From contig JAANBB010000078.1 of assembly GCA_014621425.1 (NCBI GenBank), forward strand, positions 1 to 64,000: 64,000 nucleotides of DNA, in the 5' to 3' direction. The notes under the pieces are model-generated. The model was given only the letters and a program-made list of their open reading frames with translations, was not told the DNA's origin and ran no database searches. The translations under genes and the position numbers were made by a program. Positions 52,764-64,000 of this stretch are shown one piece after another (position 1 is the stretch's first letter; the number at the start of each line of letters is the position of its first letter). This stretch comes from Cylindrodendrum hubeiense. Its lineage: Eukaryota; Ascomycota; Sordariomycetes; Hypocreales; Nectriaceae.

Positions 52764-55700
52764 ATGTCGGACCATCTCAAGTTGTATGTCTTTGGGGACC
52801 AGACATACGACATCCAACCCCGTCTGAAAGACTTGCTCCAGAGCAGAGACAACCCAGTCCTCGAGGATTTCCTCGTGAAAGCATACGATGCCGTCCGCAC
52901 AGAGATTTTCAAGCTTCCGTACCAGGTCAGGGATGAGATTCCTCGATTTACCTGTTATCACGATCTGGTGTTATGGAACCAGAGCGGAAAGCGATGTATA
53001 CCCCTAGACATGGCAGTTACATGCATGTATCAGCTTGGGGCTTTCATCATGTGAGTACCGCTACTCGTTACCAATGCTATGACAAAAACTGACGAGGTAT
53101 CCAGTCAAGCAGAAGACTGCTATCATGGCACATCGATATCCCAGAGTATTGGCCTCTGCACAGGAGCCCTGGCAGCGGCTGCCGTTAGCTGTAGCCGAAG
53201 CGCCCTGGATCTTGTTCCATTAGCCGTCGATGCAGTTACCGTGGCATTTAGAATCGGCATGCATGTGACGGATGCCGCTAAGCGAGTTGCCCATTCGCAT
53301 GATTCCGACGAATGCTGGTCAATCATTGTCCCCGGCACGTCTTCCTTTGAAGCGGTTGACAAGTTTTGTAGACAAACCGTAAGTGGCCCGCTGTGAAATG
53401 TGACAGATGCACCCCTGAAACTAGCTCCGGCAAGCTAACTTGGCTTCTCTTCAGACCCTGCCGTTGACCAGCCGCCCATATGTCAGCGCATATGCGCCAA
53501 GCGGTATCACCGTGAGCGGACCGCCCAGCTCACTCGCCCAGTTTGTCAGCTCGGAGAGTTTCAAGGGCCTGCGGTTCAAAAACATCCCCATCTACGCACC
53601 CTATCACGCCCCACATCTCTACTCCCAATCTGATGTCAGCGAGATTATTGGAGATCTGGTTGGTGATAGGATCGCCGCCCGCTCTGAGAAGAGGGCCTCG
53701 GAATCAGGCTCTGTGGCTGGCGAAGGCAGCAATTTCGCCACGCTCTTGGATGCAGCTGTTGGACATGCCTTGCTGCAGCCGATTAAGTGGAATGACATCC
53801 TTGAACAACTGCAGGCAACCCTGCAAAAGTTGAGCCCGCAGTCGCTAAGCATCGTCCCAATCGGAACAACTGCCGACCAACTCATTCACACTGCGCTGAA
53901 GCAGACTCCATTCCGCACGCTGGTCCCCTCCAGCCCTGCTCAGCCTAAAGCGGCACCTACTGAAGATACGTCATCTTCTAGCGTAAAGAAACCGAAGCTT
54001 GCCATCATCGGAATGTCCGGGCGCTTCCCCGGCGCGAAAGACAATGAGGCGTTCTGGGATCTTCTATACGAAGGTCTGGATGTTTCCAAGCCCGTCCCGC
54101 CGCTGCACTGGGATGCCAAAACCCATGTCGACCTCACTGGCAAGGGTAAAAATACGAGTGCGACTCCATATGGCTGCTGGCTGGACGACCCGGCCGTATT
54201 TGACGCACGCTTCTTCAACATCTCGCCACGAGAAGCGCCACAAATCGACCCTGCGCAGCGCTTGGCGTTGATGACGGCCTATGAGGCAATTGAGCAGGCC
54301 GGAATTGTTCCAGATGCTACTCCGTCGACTCGACGCGATCGCGTTGGTGTCTTTTACGGTGTCACCAGCAATGACTGGATGGAGACGAACAGTGCCCAGA
54401 ACATTGACACCTACTTCATCCCTGGTGGAAATCGAGCCTTCATTCCGGGTCGCATCAACTACTTCTTCAAGTTTAGCGGCCCCAGCTATGCAGTTGATAC
54501 GGCTTGCTCCTCCAGTCTGGCTGGAATCCACTTGGCGTGCAATTCGCTGTGGCGAGGTGACATTGACACAGCGATTGCTGGTGGTACCAATGTCCTGACC
54601 AACCCTGATTTCACGGCTGGTCTCGACCGAGGACACTTCCTCTCTCGCACCGGCAACTGCAAGACCTTTGACGACGGCGCTGACGGATACTGCCGAGGAG
54701 AGGGAATCGGAACGGTCATTCTCAAGCGCCTCGACGATGCCATTGCAGACAATGACCCTATTCTGGGAGTCATCCTTGGTGCCTATACCAACCACTCGGC
54801 TGAGTCGGAGTCGATTACTCGGCCTCACGTTGGCGCTCAGCGTGCCATCTTCAAGAAGATTCTCAACCAAGCCGCTGTGGACCCATACACCGTCAGCTAT
54901 GTTGAAATGCACGGAACGTAAGTTATTTTATGCCTAATACTCTAAAATGTCATGTCTGTGCGCTAACCCGATTCCGCAGAGGTACCCAAGCTGGCGATGC
55001 TGGTGAGATGTCCAGCGTCCTCGACACCTTTGCACCACCACTTGCTCAGGTTAAAAAGGGCAGGACAAGCGATGAAGCTCTTTACATCGGCTCAGCAAAG
55101 GCAAATATTGGCCACGGTGAAGCTGCTTCCGGTGTTTCCAGTCTCATCAAGGTGCTGTTGATGATGCAGAAGAACACCATCGTCCCGCATTGCGGAATCA
55201 AGACAAAGATCAACCGCAAGTTCCCCACTGATCTGACTGAGCGAAACGTCAACATTGCTCTGAAGCCGACTTCTTGGGAGAGGGAATTGCCTTCTGACCT
55301 TAGACGAGTCTTCATCAACAACTTCAGTGCGGCTGGTGGAAACTCGGCCTTGCTGCTGGAAGATGCGCCGCTTCGGCAGAAGTCAGCCACTCTGGCCGAG
55401 GACCTACGAAGCCTGCACCTCATCGCTTGTTCAGCTAAGGCTGGTGGCTCTCTGCAGGGAAATCTGCGCTCCATGCTCGAGTTCTTGAAGCAGAACCCCG
55501 ATATCAACCTGGGCCAGCTGTCTTATACCACGACTGCCCGCCGCATCCACCACCAGCACCGTGCCCTGCTGAGTGGCTCGAATGTCGGGGATATCTGCAC
55601 TCAAATTGAGACCGCTCTTCGCGACAACACGGGAATGACCAGGCCCAAGAGTGCCCCGGCGGTTATCTTCGCTTTCACTGGGCAGGGCGCTCAGTACCCA

Positions 55701-58700
55701 GGAATGGGTAAGCAGCTCTACGAGACATCTTCGCTCTTCCGTAGTGAGATGCACATCCTGGATCACACTGTGCAGAGCCTGGGCTTTGTGTCGATGATGC
55801 CTGTCATTCTCTCCGAAGATGCGGACATTGGCCTTTTCGCGCCTATTGTCGTTCAGCTCGCAAGCGTCTGCTTCCAGATTGCTCTGAGCAAATTGTGGGC
55901 GTCGTGGAACATCACCCCCGCTGCGGTTGTTGGACACAGCCTCGGCGAGTACGCGGCTCTGAATGTTGCGGGAGTCCTCTCAGACGCAGACACCATCTAC
56001 CTTGTCGGCAAGCGAGCTGAGATCCTCCAGCAAAAGTGCGAGCGTGGTACCCATGCCATGCTCGTTGTCAAGGGGTCGGTGGATGAGATTGCAAACGTCC
56101 TGAAGGACAACGAGTACGAGCTTGCCTGCATCAACTCGCCAATCGAGACAGTCCTGGCTGGATCGAGTGATGGCATCTCCGCCCTCAAGGGACTGCTCAC
56201 CGATGCGGGGATGAAATCTACACTGCTCAAGGTCCCCTACGCATTCCACTCCTCTCAGTTGGATCCTATTCTGGAAGACTTCAAGCAGATTGCCAGTGGA
56301 GTAACATTCTCCGAGCCTCAGATTCCTGTCCTGTGCCCTCTGGACGGCAATGTTGTCGACAAGAGCGGTGTTTTCGGCCCCGAGTACCTCGCCGATCACT
56401 CTCGGAAGCCCGTCAACATGCTCAAGGCGCTCCTGTCAGCCCAGAGCGACCACATCATTACCGATCGAACCATGATGGTCGAAATTGGCCCACACCCAGC
56501 CATCTCAGGCATGGGAAGGGCGGTCATCGGCTCGCAGGTGGCATTCCTTGCCTCAGCGCAGCGTGGCAGGCCGACTTGGCAAATTCTAGGCGCCACATTG
56601 AAGGCTCTCTACAATGGAGGTGCTGACATTCGCTGGGCGGAATACCATCGCGACTTCAAGGCTTCTCACGCGGTCATTCCACTGCCGGCTTACAGCTGGG
56701 ACTTGAAGGAATACTGGATGCAGTACGTCAATGACTGGTCGCTGCGAAAGGGAGACCCGCCACTGGTTATCAAAGAGGCTTCAAGCATCGAGAGCACAAC
56801 CATCCACAGGGTTGTCGAGGAGACGGGCGATTCCAACAAGGTTCACATCGTCGTCGAAGCCGATATTGCTCGCAAGGATCTTAGCCCGCTGGTACAAGGC
56901 CACGAGGTTGACGGAATTCCGCTCTGCACTCCGTCAGTCTACGCAGACATGGCTCTGACTCTCGGTACCTATCTTCTGAAGAAATACCGCCCCAACCAGG
57001 AGGAGAACCTCGTGGATGTGTCGGAAATGACGATTTCGAAGGCCTTGATCCTGCGGGCTGGTGCGACCGAGCAATTCCTCCAGGCACACGCCGAAGTGGA
57101 CTTCTCAACCAAATCAGCAGCTGTCAAATTCATGTCTTTTGATGTATGTATTCTTTGAAACTCTTTCGGGATTGTTGTTGATACTGACTACCTGGACCAC
57201 AGAACAAGCAGAAATTGCAGGAGCACTCGCGATGCGTGGTGCGCTTCCAGGACAGAAGCCTTCAGAAGAAGCTCCAGGCGAACGCGGCAAGCATCATGCA
57301 GAAGCGACAAGTTCTCCGAGATGGAATTGCCACCGGAACCACGGCCCGTTTCAACCGCCCCATGGTTTATCGTGCCATCCGACCTTTGGCTAGGTTCCAC
57401 GATGATTACCGGGCTATTGACGAGATTGTCCTTAACAGCGACACGCTGGAGGCTCAGAGCACTCTAAGCTTTGGCACAGTGAAGCGAGGCGGCAACTACC
57501 ACACGCATCCAGCCATCATCGACTCTCTCACGCAGTCTTGTGGATTCACCATGAACTGCAATGACAGCACTGATCTCGATGTCCAGGTATTCATGAACCA
57601 TGGATGGGGTTCTTTCCAGATGTTCGAGCCGATGGACTTTGACAAGACGTATACCACTTACACACGCATGCTAGAGGGTGATGATAAGCTGTGGCATGGT
57701 GATGTTGTCATCTTCGATGGCGAGCGCGTTGTCGCCTTCTTCGGGCAGATTGCGGTTTGTGTTCCCGCCCCGTCATTGAAACCAGGATACTGACTTTGTT
57801 ACTAGATCCAAGGCGTGCCGCGCCGCGTGCTGAAGGTCATTCTGACGATCGAGAGTGGAAACAAGTCGCAGAAGCAGCAACCTGCGCAGAAGAAGCAGGC
57901 TTCCATCGCAGCTCCTGGCCCTGCACCAAAGAGCCTCCAAGTTCCATCTTCGGCCTCCAGAGAGCCCGAGGCATCCAAGATTACAGCAGCATTGACGATC
58001 ATTGCTGAGGAGAGCGGGCTTGCTATGTCCGACTTGACCGACAACACTGTCTTCGCCGATGTTGGTGTTGATTCACTTCTGGGTCTTAGCATCTCGGCTC
58101 GCTTCAAGGAGGAGCTCGACCTGGACTTGGAGTTCAATGCATTCTTCTTCGAGTACCCCTCAGTGGGCGATCTCAGGCTGCTGCTGGGAGGAGATTCTGG
58201 AGCGAGCACCACCGGAGCCTCAACCCCGAGGTCAACCGACAACAATTCAGTCTTGCCAACAATGACTGCCACGGGTGCCACCACGCCTAACACGGATGAG
58301 TCCTTCCATGGTGCTAAGGTTGACTTTTCGCGTGCCCTCGAAATTGTCGCAGAAGAAAGTGGACTCTCAATGGAGGATCTCACTGATGACACCAATTTTG
58401 CCGACTCTGGCGTCGACTCCCTGTTGTCTCTCGTCATCGTGAGCCGGTTCCGAGATGAGCTCGAACTTGACATCCAGCACGAATCTCTCTTTCTTGAGTG
58501 CCCAACTGTGGCAGACCTGAAGCATTTGCTTCTGGGAAGCCCAAGTGAGATTGAAACTGTTCAGCTCCCGGTTGAAAGCGAGCCAGCTCCTGTTCTCGCC
58601 GCGGAGCCAGTCAACGAACCTGCCAAGGAGCACATCCCACCAAAGCTTGACGAAAGCGAAATCGCCGACCTTGCAGCTCGCAAGGCAGCTGTTGACGGCT

Positions 58701-59893
58701 TCGTTAAGAAATACACGGCTGGATTCTCTGCGCCTGGTTCTTCACCTTCATCCGCTGTACCTAGCGACAACGAGAAAGTTGTCCTGGTGACAGGAGCCTC
58801 CGGAAGCCTGGGCGGCAACTTGGTCTACCACATCGCGCAACTTCCTGATGTCAAGACCATCGTATGCCTCAACCGTGAGAACAAAGCGGAGCCCTACATT
58901 CGCCAGCAGAAAGCTATGAGGGAGAAGGGCATTCGATTCCCCGAGGCATTGAAGCCCAAGCTGCTTGTGCTCCAAACCGACAGCTCGAAGCCGATGTTCG
59001 GGCTGGCGAAGAGCGAGTATGATGGCCTCGTGGGCTCCGTGACGCACCTCATACACAACGCGTGGCCCATGAGTGCGAAGCGTCCCTTGGCTGGCTTCGA
59101 GTCTCAATTCCAGGTAATGCGGAACCTGATTGACTTTGCTGCAGATGTCGCATCCCGACGTCCAGAGCAGTTCAAGTTCAGCTTCCAGATGGTGTCTTCC
59201 ATCGGTGTCGTCGGTCACTACGGCCTTGGAAACGGCAAGACGAACACGTTTGTGCCAGAGGAGAGGTCCCAAATCGAGTCGGTGCTGCCAAACGGCTACA
59301 GCGACGCTAAATGGGGATGCGAGAGGATGCTCGATGAGACTCTGCACAAGCATTCTGGCCGATTCCGTACCATGACGGTCCGTCTGGGGCAGATTGCTGG
59401 TTCCAAGACCAGCGGGTACTGGAATCCGATGGAGCATTTCGGGTTCTTGATCAAGTCGTCGCAGACTTTGAACGCCTTGCCCGACGTGGGTGGAAAGGTC
59501 TACTGGACGTCGGTGAACGATATCGCCGGTACGCTGTCCGACCTGGTCCTTTCTGATCGCACCCCCCACGAAATCTACCACATCGAGAACCCAGTGGGCC
59601 AGTCGTGGCGTGAGATGAATGAGATTCTGGCAGATGCACTCAACATCAAGGATCTGATCCCCTTCGAGGAGTGGGTCGAGCGCGTGAAAGCGGCGCCGCA
59701 GCGAAACAACCCAGCTTCCACTCTCTTGGGCTTCTTGGACCACAACTACCTCCGCATGTCTTGCGGTGGGCTGGTTCTGGAGGTGAAGAATACTCTTGAG
59801 CATTCGAAGACCCTTTCTGCTGTCGGGCCGGTTAGTGAAGAGGTGGCGAGGAAGTACATTCACATCTGGAAGGAAATTGGCTTCTTGAACTAA
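52764..59893 (+). CDS. non-reducing polyketide synthase, SAT-KS-MAT-PT-ACP-ACP-R
   Basis: Iterative synthase of 2275 residues that would build an aromatic polyketide from acyl starter and malonyl-CoA. Exons 52764-53050, 53105-53378, 53455-54917, 54980-57143, 57203-57754, 57806-59893; all phases match. SAT has GLCTG (Cys 114) and His near 238. KS (about 368-795) has DTACSSS (Cys 538), EMHGTGT (His 673) and NIGHGE (His 720). MAT has GQGAQYPG (about 908) and GHSLGE (Ser 995). PT has catalytic His 1316 (GHEVDG) and Asp 1503 (HPAIIDS). Two ACPs carry Ser 1670 and Ser 1785 in GVDSLL. The C-terminal reductase (from 1905) has VTGASGSLGG and the YxxxK pair Tyr 2078/Lys 2082, so release as an aldehyde or alcohol is expected. 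No C-methyltransferase or thioesterase is present. Every active-site residue is intact. The product is unknown. Confidence 0.95.
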
Positions 59894-62303
59894 CAGACTG
59901 GACCTCCAAGATTGATTTTTGTCACGATAAGCACAGATGTCATAGATTCATGGGATAGGGCTTGAGAAAATGCTGTACAGGATAGAGATTACTAGAGATA
60001 CTGGAGAATTTGTCAATCAACTAGTTCATTCATCGAACGTTTCCCTCTGTACTTCCGTGATTTGTGCACCTGCACAACAGAACGGCCGAGTAAATAAAAG
60101 AGGTCAACACCTTTGATCTTCCTCTACCTTATGCTGCAAGCATGTTTTTGTACTAGTAGCGGCCAAGTCATAAAGGTGACAAAAGCACCAGGCTGGCTGG
60201 TCTTTGACAGTGGCGGCGTGATGGAAATGGAAGAGATACCTGACGAATTGAATACTAAAGAAACTATTTGGCTGACCATGGGATCAAGATATTGGCAGTC
60301 ACATGAAATAGCTGCCTGTCGATCCCGTTGCTGGTCATCATGTGCATACTGATGCTCACCGCACTAGCGCTATGCACTGCCCTTCCGGTAACTGGATATG
60401 CGAATGTCACTCGAGCCATGCAATCTTATTACCTAGCTTAAATCTAGGCCTTGCCTGCAATAATGGCATCGGCCTGCTTAGCAAGAACTTATAACGGTGC
60501 TTGGATAGAATCCAGGTATTGGCTCTGACTGATACCTCCCAGGTTACGGGTCTGCGGGTTGAGGAGATCAGTGCGCGATCGCGTATCTGGACCGGCTTCG
60601 ACCAAAGGAATCTCGGCTGCCTCGTCATATTCTCGCGGCTGGTTGGCAAGGACTAACTAGCGAGATCACCTGATGCCATGACGCAGGTCATATGTCACTG
60701 GGCTCATTGTGATCAGTCGATAAACTCAACAAGTGAAACATGTCTGAAGAGGGTGTAGAGAGAAATAATTGACACAACTCAGACGGCAGGGAATCCTCTC
60801 GTGCCTCATTTTTTAAGCGAGAGGACGCCCAATCTGCAGCAGTAACCGAAAAACGGCGACATTCCTCACCCAGCATCTGCAACTTGGGGCGGTCAAACGG
60901 GGCAGCAGGGCCGCAGCGGGGCCTTATGATATGCGCTCACGATAACTGCGAGCACTGCCCAATGCGGCTTAACTTAATCAGTATATCTCCACTGGATTAA
61001 TGCCCCTCGATTCAATCAGAATCCTTGCGTCTGACATGAGGCGAAGCAAACGGCGCGTGGTACTGAACGCGGGCCTAGGCCATTCACCGCCGAAAAAACA
61101 GGCCACTGAACGAAATGAATGCCATTTTTGGCGCTCATCGCCACCTAACGACTTCGAGAACAAAATGTCCCTTCTTTCGATGTGTAGTGGTACCCAGCTG
61201 TAGTAAAGCCCTAAGCCGAGATTTGAGAGATGAACAAAAAGTATCTATGTACACCATGGAGCCTTCAGGCTCAGGAGCCACTTTGATCTCTCTGTGTGTA
61301 GATCCCTAGACAAGAGCGGCCGAAGGACTGCAAGACGTCATACTTTCTAATCAGGCTATATAAGTTACCAATCATAATGGTCCGATGTCTTGCAGGTCTC
61401 TCCTAGACCTTCAACAAGACACCTTTTGGGACAAACAATGATGCTGTGTAAAAATGGCAACCCAACTCCAACATCTCAGTGCAAAGGGAATGAGCATTCC
61501 AGAGAGTTGATGGAGTTTGCAAAATTAAAAACCTTGCTTACAAACAGTGTCCCTTTCCCCTTTTCCCTTTTCCCTGCGCTGAATAACTTTTATACTTCGC
61601 TCAACAATTCAGGTAGAAAGTAACCCAGCCCAGTTTAACGGAATTGCCAAGGAAAAAGGCAATGTGAGAGGCGAGGTTGACCGCAAAATTACTGTCCCAG
61701 TCGGGACTAAGTCGAGAGGCCTCACCTCTCCCTACAAGTCTAAGCCACCACAACTGTCCGCATTAGGAAATTGCCGAGAAACAGTCAATCAAGTGAGCCC
61801 ACATAATTTAGACTTGTTTTAAGGTTGCGGTTGGCTCCTCTCCACATTATTCGCTCGGACAGATTCGAATGCATGGGATTTTCGCGAAGCTGCTTGGCAA
61901 GGCCAATCTTTACAGAGTCTGCTGGACGCTCAAGGCATGCGGTGCTGGCGGTGGTGCCATGATGTGCCGGGTCATGATTGGCGCAGCCATGTACAGCCTC
62001 AAGGCGCATCTTGACTGCCCAGCCCACCCTATCAATCAGTATCGATTCCCGTCTCGGGCATTTCTCGTCAGAGCCGTATATTATCTTTCAAGTTGAGAAC
62101 CAGCTTGGCAGTGGCACGGTGCTTTAGGCGCTTCCTGCACAGCCTTTTTCATGAACTACTTGGACTCTGTATATTAAGACATTCCCATCGCCAACCATAC
62201 CTCAATCCCATCGCTGACCACACCTCAATCATTTCAACTTTCACCTGCTTTCTACCGCTCTACCAAACTTCCGAGCCGTTGTTCCTCGAGCGATATTGCT
62301 AAG
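59894..62303. other. intergenic, 2.4 kb
   Basis: Downstream of the synthase. No tailoring gene is recognisable on either strand; frames are short (up to 93 codons) and lack motifs. Promoter of the seven-helix protein lies at the right. Confidence 0.5.
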
Positions 62304-63345
62304 ATGTATGACATGGTAGCGGCATATTGCGCCCATGCTGCAGTAATTGGCGTCACCATCTTGGCGCTTTTCGTCCTATGGATCTTCACTCTACGTGCGG
62401 TGCGTCGCCATGCAGATCCCGCACGGATAGCATTCACCATCCTAAAGGTCCTCCAAGTAGCCTTTATTATGTAAGTCCACTATACCCACAGGTGTGCATG
62501 GAATGTTACCCAGCAACTAATTATACTCAGGGAACTACTTATGGGTCTTGTTTTGGACGTATACATGCTCACATCGATTTATCTAAACTATCACCTTGGC
62601 GAAGATGAATACGAGGACGAATTGAATTATTATCGACGCACCAACCTATCTATCACAATTGTCGGCAGCCTATTTGGCTTTATTACCGACGCACTCTTGA
62701 TAGTCACTCTTGTCGAACTCGGGAATGGCTTGATGTTTGCCCTCACGGAACAACGAACCAGCTCCCAAAAAGCCATGCGCTATTTTGCTCTAGTTGCATC
62801 GACAGTCATTGTGGGGCTTGGGCTAGCGAACTTCATCATGACTAATAAGATTTGGCCACTGTTTTGGGCTGAACCCGATTCCGAAAATGACTATGACTTA
62901 CTCTCCGCAATAATATCTGGCGTCAGGACTCTCAATCGCCTCGACTTATCCTATACCGGCATCAACTGGGCCGCATCAATTATAGTACTCATATATGCAT
63001 CCGTCACCATGCATTTCTATCGGGCTACTAAATCTAGTCGAAGTGTAAGCTCCCCATATAATTGTTTCTGGCTTCCGCTCATCATAACCCTCTTGTTAGT
63101 GCGCAATCTTTTACTTGGTAGCTACCGTTCTCTGCTTTATCAAGTGGTCCTGGACATCGATTCGTTTTATCGTATTCGACTACTATTTCGTAGCGATCCT
63201 GTCGCAACAAGCTAGACTATTTTTGAATCTCGTCCTTCACAGTTGGATGTACACTGCAGTTTTGGTCGTCATATTCACCATAGGAGTCAAGAAGCAGGGG
63301 GGTATATGGACGGTAGCACAGCCTTGGATGGTCGCTTCGAAGTAA
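62304..63345 (+). CDS. seven-helix fungal membrane protein
   Basis: Predicted 308-residue membrane protein. Exons 62304-62470, 62531-63044 and 63100-63345; intron 1 (GTAAGT...ACTCAG) in phase 2, intron 2 (55 nt, GTAAGC...CATAACC...GTTAG) in phase 0. The spliced protein has about seven hydrophobic segments: residues ~5-30, 45-75, 92-122, 137-160, 195-215, 230-248 and 265-285. The end GGIWTVAQPWMVASK is distinctive and looks like part of a conserved fungal family without known function. Using splice sites rather than the long plain frame removes a false tail and restores the last two helices. The layout recalls RTA1-like or receptor-like proteins, but no signature of either is seen. It might be a transport or sensing gene of the polyketide locus, or unrelated. 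Confidence 0.75.
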
Positions 63346-64000
63346 TCTCCACCTACTGCCGCAAATCAGGTCTGCCCGATATTAGCTTATTTCACTTTGC
63401 TCTTCCTGTATCTAGCTCATCATAACATTAAACACCCTGTTGATTTCTACTTCACGGCTGAGCTCGACTGAACTGTGTCAGTGATCTTTGGGCTTTTGAA
63501 GTATAATACATTGTAGCGCTCTTTGCTTGCCTAGAAGAAATCATCCACGGCGGGGGTGCCTTCAACAGGAAATTCAGCCTTATTTTAGGACTATTGGCTC
63601 AACCCAATCAGTCAGTTATTGTGGTAAATTGGGAAGAATTTGGATATAACAAGTTAGACTGTTCACCTTCATAATACTTATCACTGTTATTGCCCTAATC
63701 CTAGTCATCAGTTATCTTTGCACCTAACTTTAGTAATACTCTTTTCTTAGTATTTTTGACTCATTTCTATGTCATTATTCAGTGAATAATTTGATAAGAT
63801 GATAGTGGTAGGTGGAACGACCAGTATTGTCATTCTACTCATTTTAATTCTCCTAGTCTCGACTCTCCTGATCACTACGGACAAATCGCACTATTACTAT
63901 CACAGTCACTAACGATCTCACGTTTCTACTATCCATTACTTCCTCCCGCTACAGAGTATTCAAGCAATACCATCCACCTTCAATGCGACAAGCAAGGTCT
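63346..64000. other. intergenic to window end
   Basis: AT-rich non-coding sequence. No gene recognised. Confidence 0.5.

Noticed and set aside
54064..54912. 282-codon minus frame inside the PKS KS region
   Set aside because: Antisense shadow of a strongly conserved KS-coding exon.
1..64000. CRISPR arrays, bacterial operons, rRNA genes
   Set aside because: Intron structure and gene content are fungal; no spacer-repeat arrays or rRNA-like sequence seen.

Overview
The window is nuclear DNA of a filamentous ascomycete. It is most likely a Sordariomycete of the Hypocreales type. The evidence is short introns (about 50-190 nt) with GT...CTAAC/CTGAC...AG signals, Zn2Cys6 regulators, a non-reducing polyketide synthase, and an AT-rich island of transposon relics carrying the mark of repeat-induced point mutation (RIP). 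The species cannot be named from the sequence alone.

Layout. 1-31.5 kb is gene-dense core genome: the 3' part of the HOG-pathway response regulator ssk1, a mitochondrial ribosomal protein (mS45/Bot1 type), a tyrosine-phosphatase-like protein, a 60-residue cysteine-rich protein, a four-helix MARVEL-type membrane protein, a conserved disordered protein with an apparent 1-nt frameshift, a BAR-SH3 protein, an Mte1/ZGRF1-type protein, two conserved fungal proteins with zinc-cluster-like motifs, the tRNA adenosine deaminase tad2, a small conserved protein, and a three-domain P-loop/HAD/uracil-phosphoribosyltransferase fusion. 31.6-39.0 kb looks like a small catabolic cluster: an MFS transporter, a divergent Zn2Cys6 regulator, and a 3-hydroxyacyl-CoA dehydrogenase-type enzyme. 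All six copies I found of the palindrome CGGATCCG lie in the two intergenic regions of this cluster. 39.4-42.7 kb is an AT-rich, RIP-degraded island with a pogo/Fot-type transposase tail and a Ty3/gypsy integrase plus chromodomain, both on the minus strand. 43.5-60 kb holds a DUF4267 membrane protein, about 3.4 kb without recognisable genes, and a secondary-metabolite locus: an FSH-type serine hydrolase, an AflR-type regulator, and a SAT-KS-MAT-PT-ACP-ACP-R polyketide synthase of 2275 residues. The right end has a seven-helix membrane protein.

How the genes work together. In the 31.6-39.0 kb cluster, the Zn2Cys6 protein probably binds the CGG-N2-CCG palindromes and controls its own gene, the transporter and the dehydrogenase, so uptake and first oxidation of a hydroxylated carbon source would be co-induced. 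In the polyketide locus, the AflR-like protein and the synthase are divergently transcribed from a 2.3-kb intergenic region. The synthase ends in a reductase rather than a thioesterase, so an aldehyde or alcohol product is expected, and the hydrolase could help in release or tailoring. The locus lies beside the RIP island, a common setting for fungal accessory clusters. Exon models were built by hand from splice signals and reading-frame phase. They are internally consistent but untested against transcripts.
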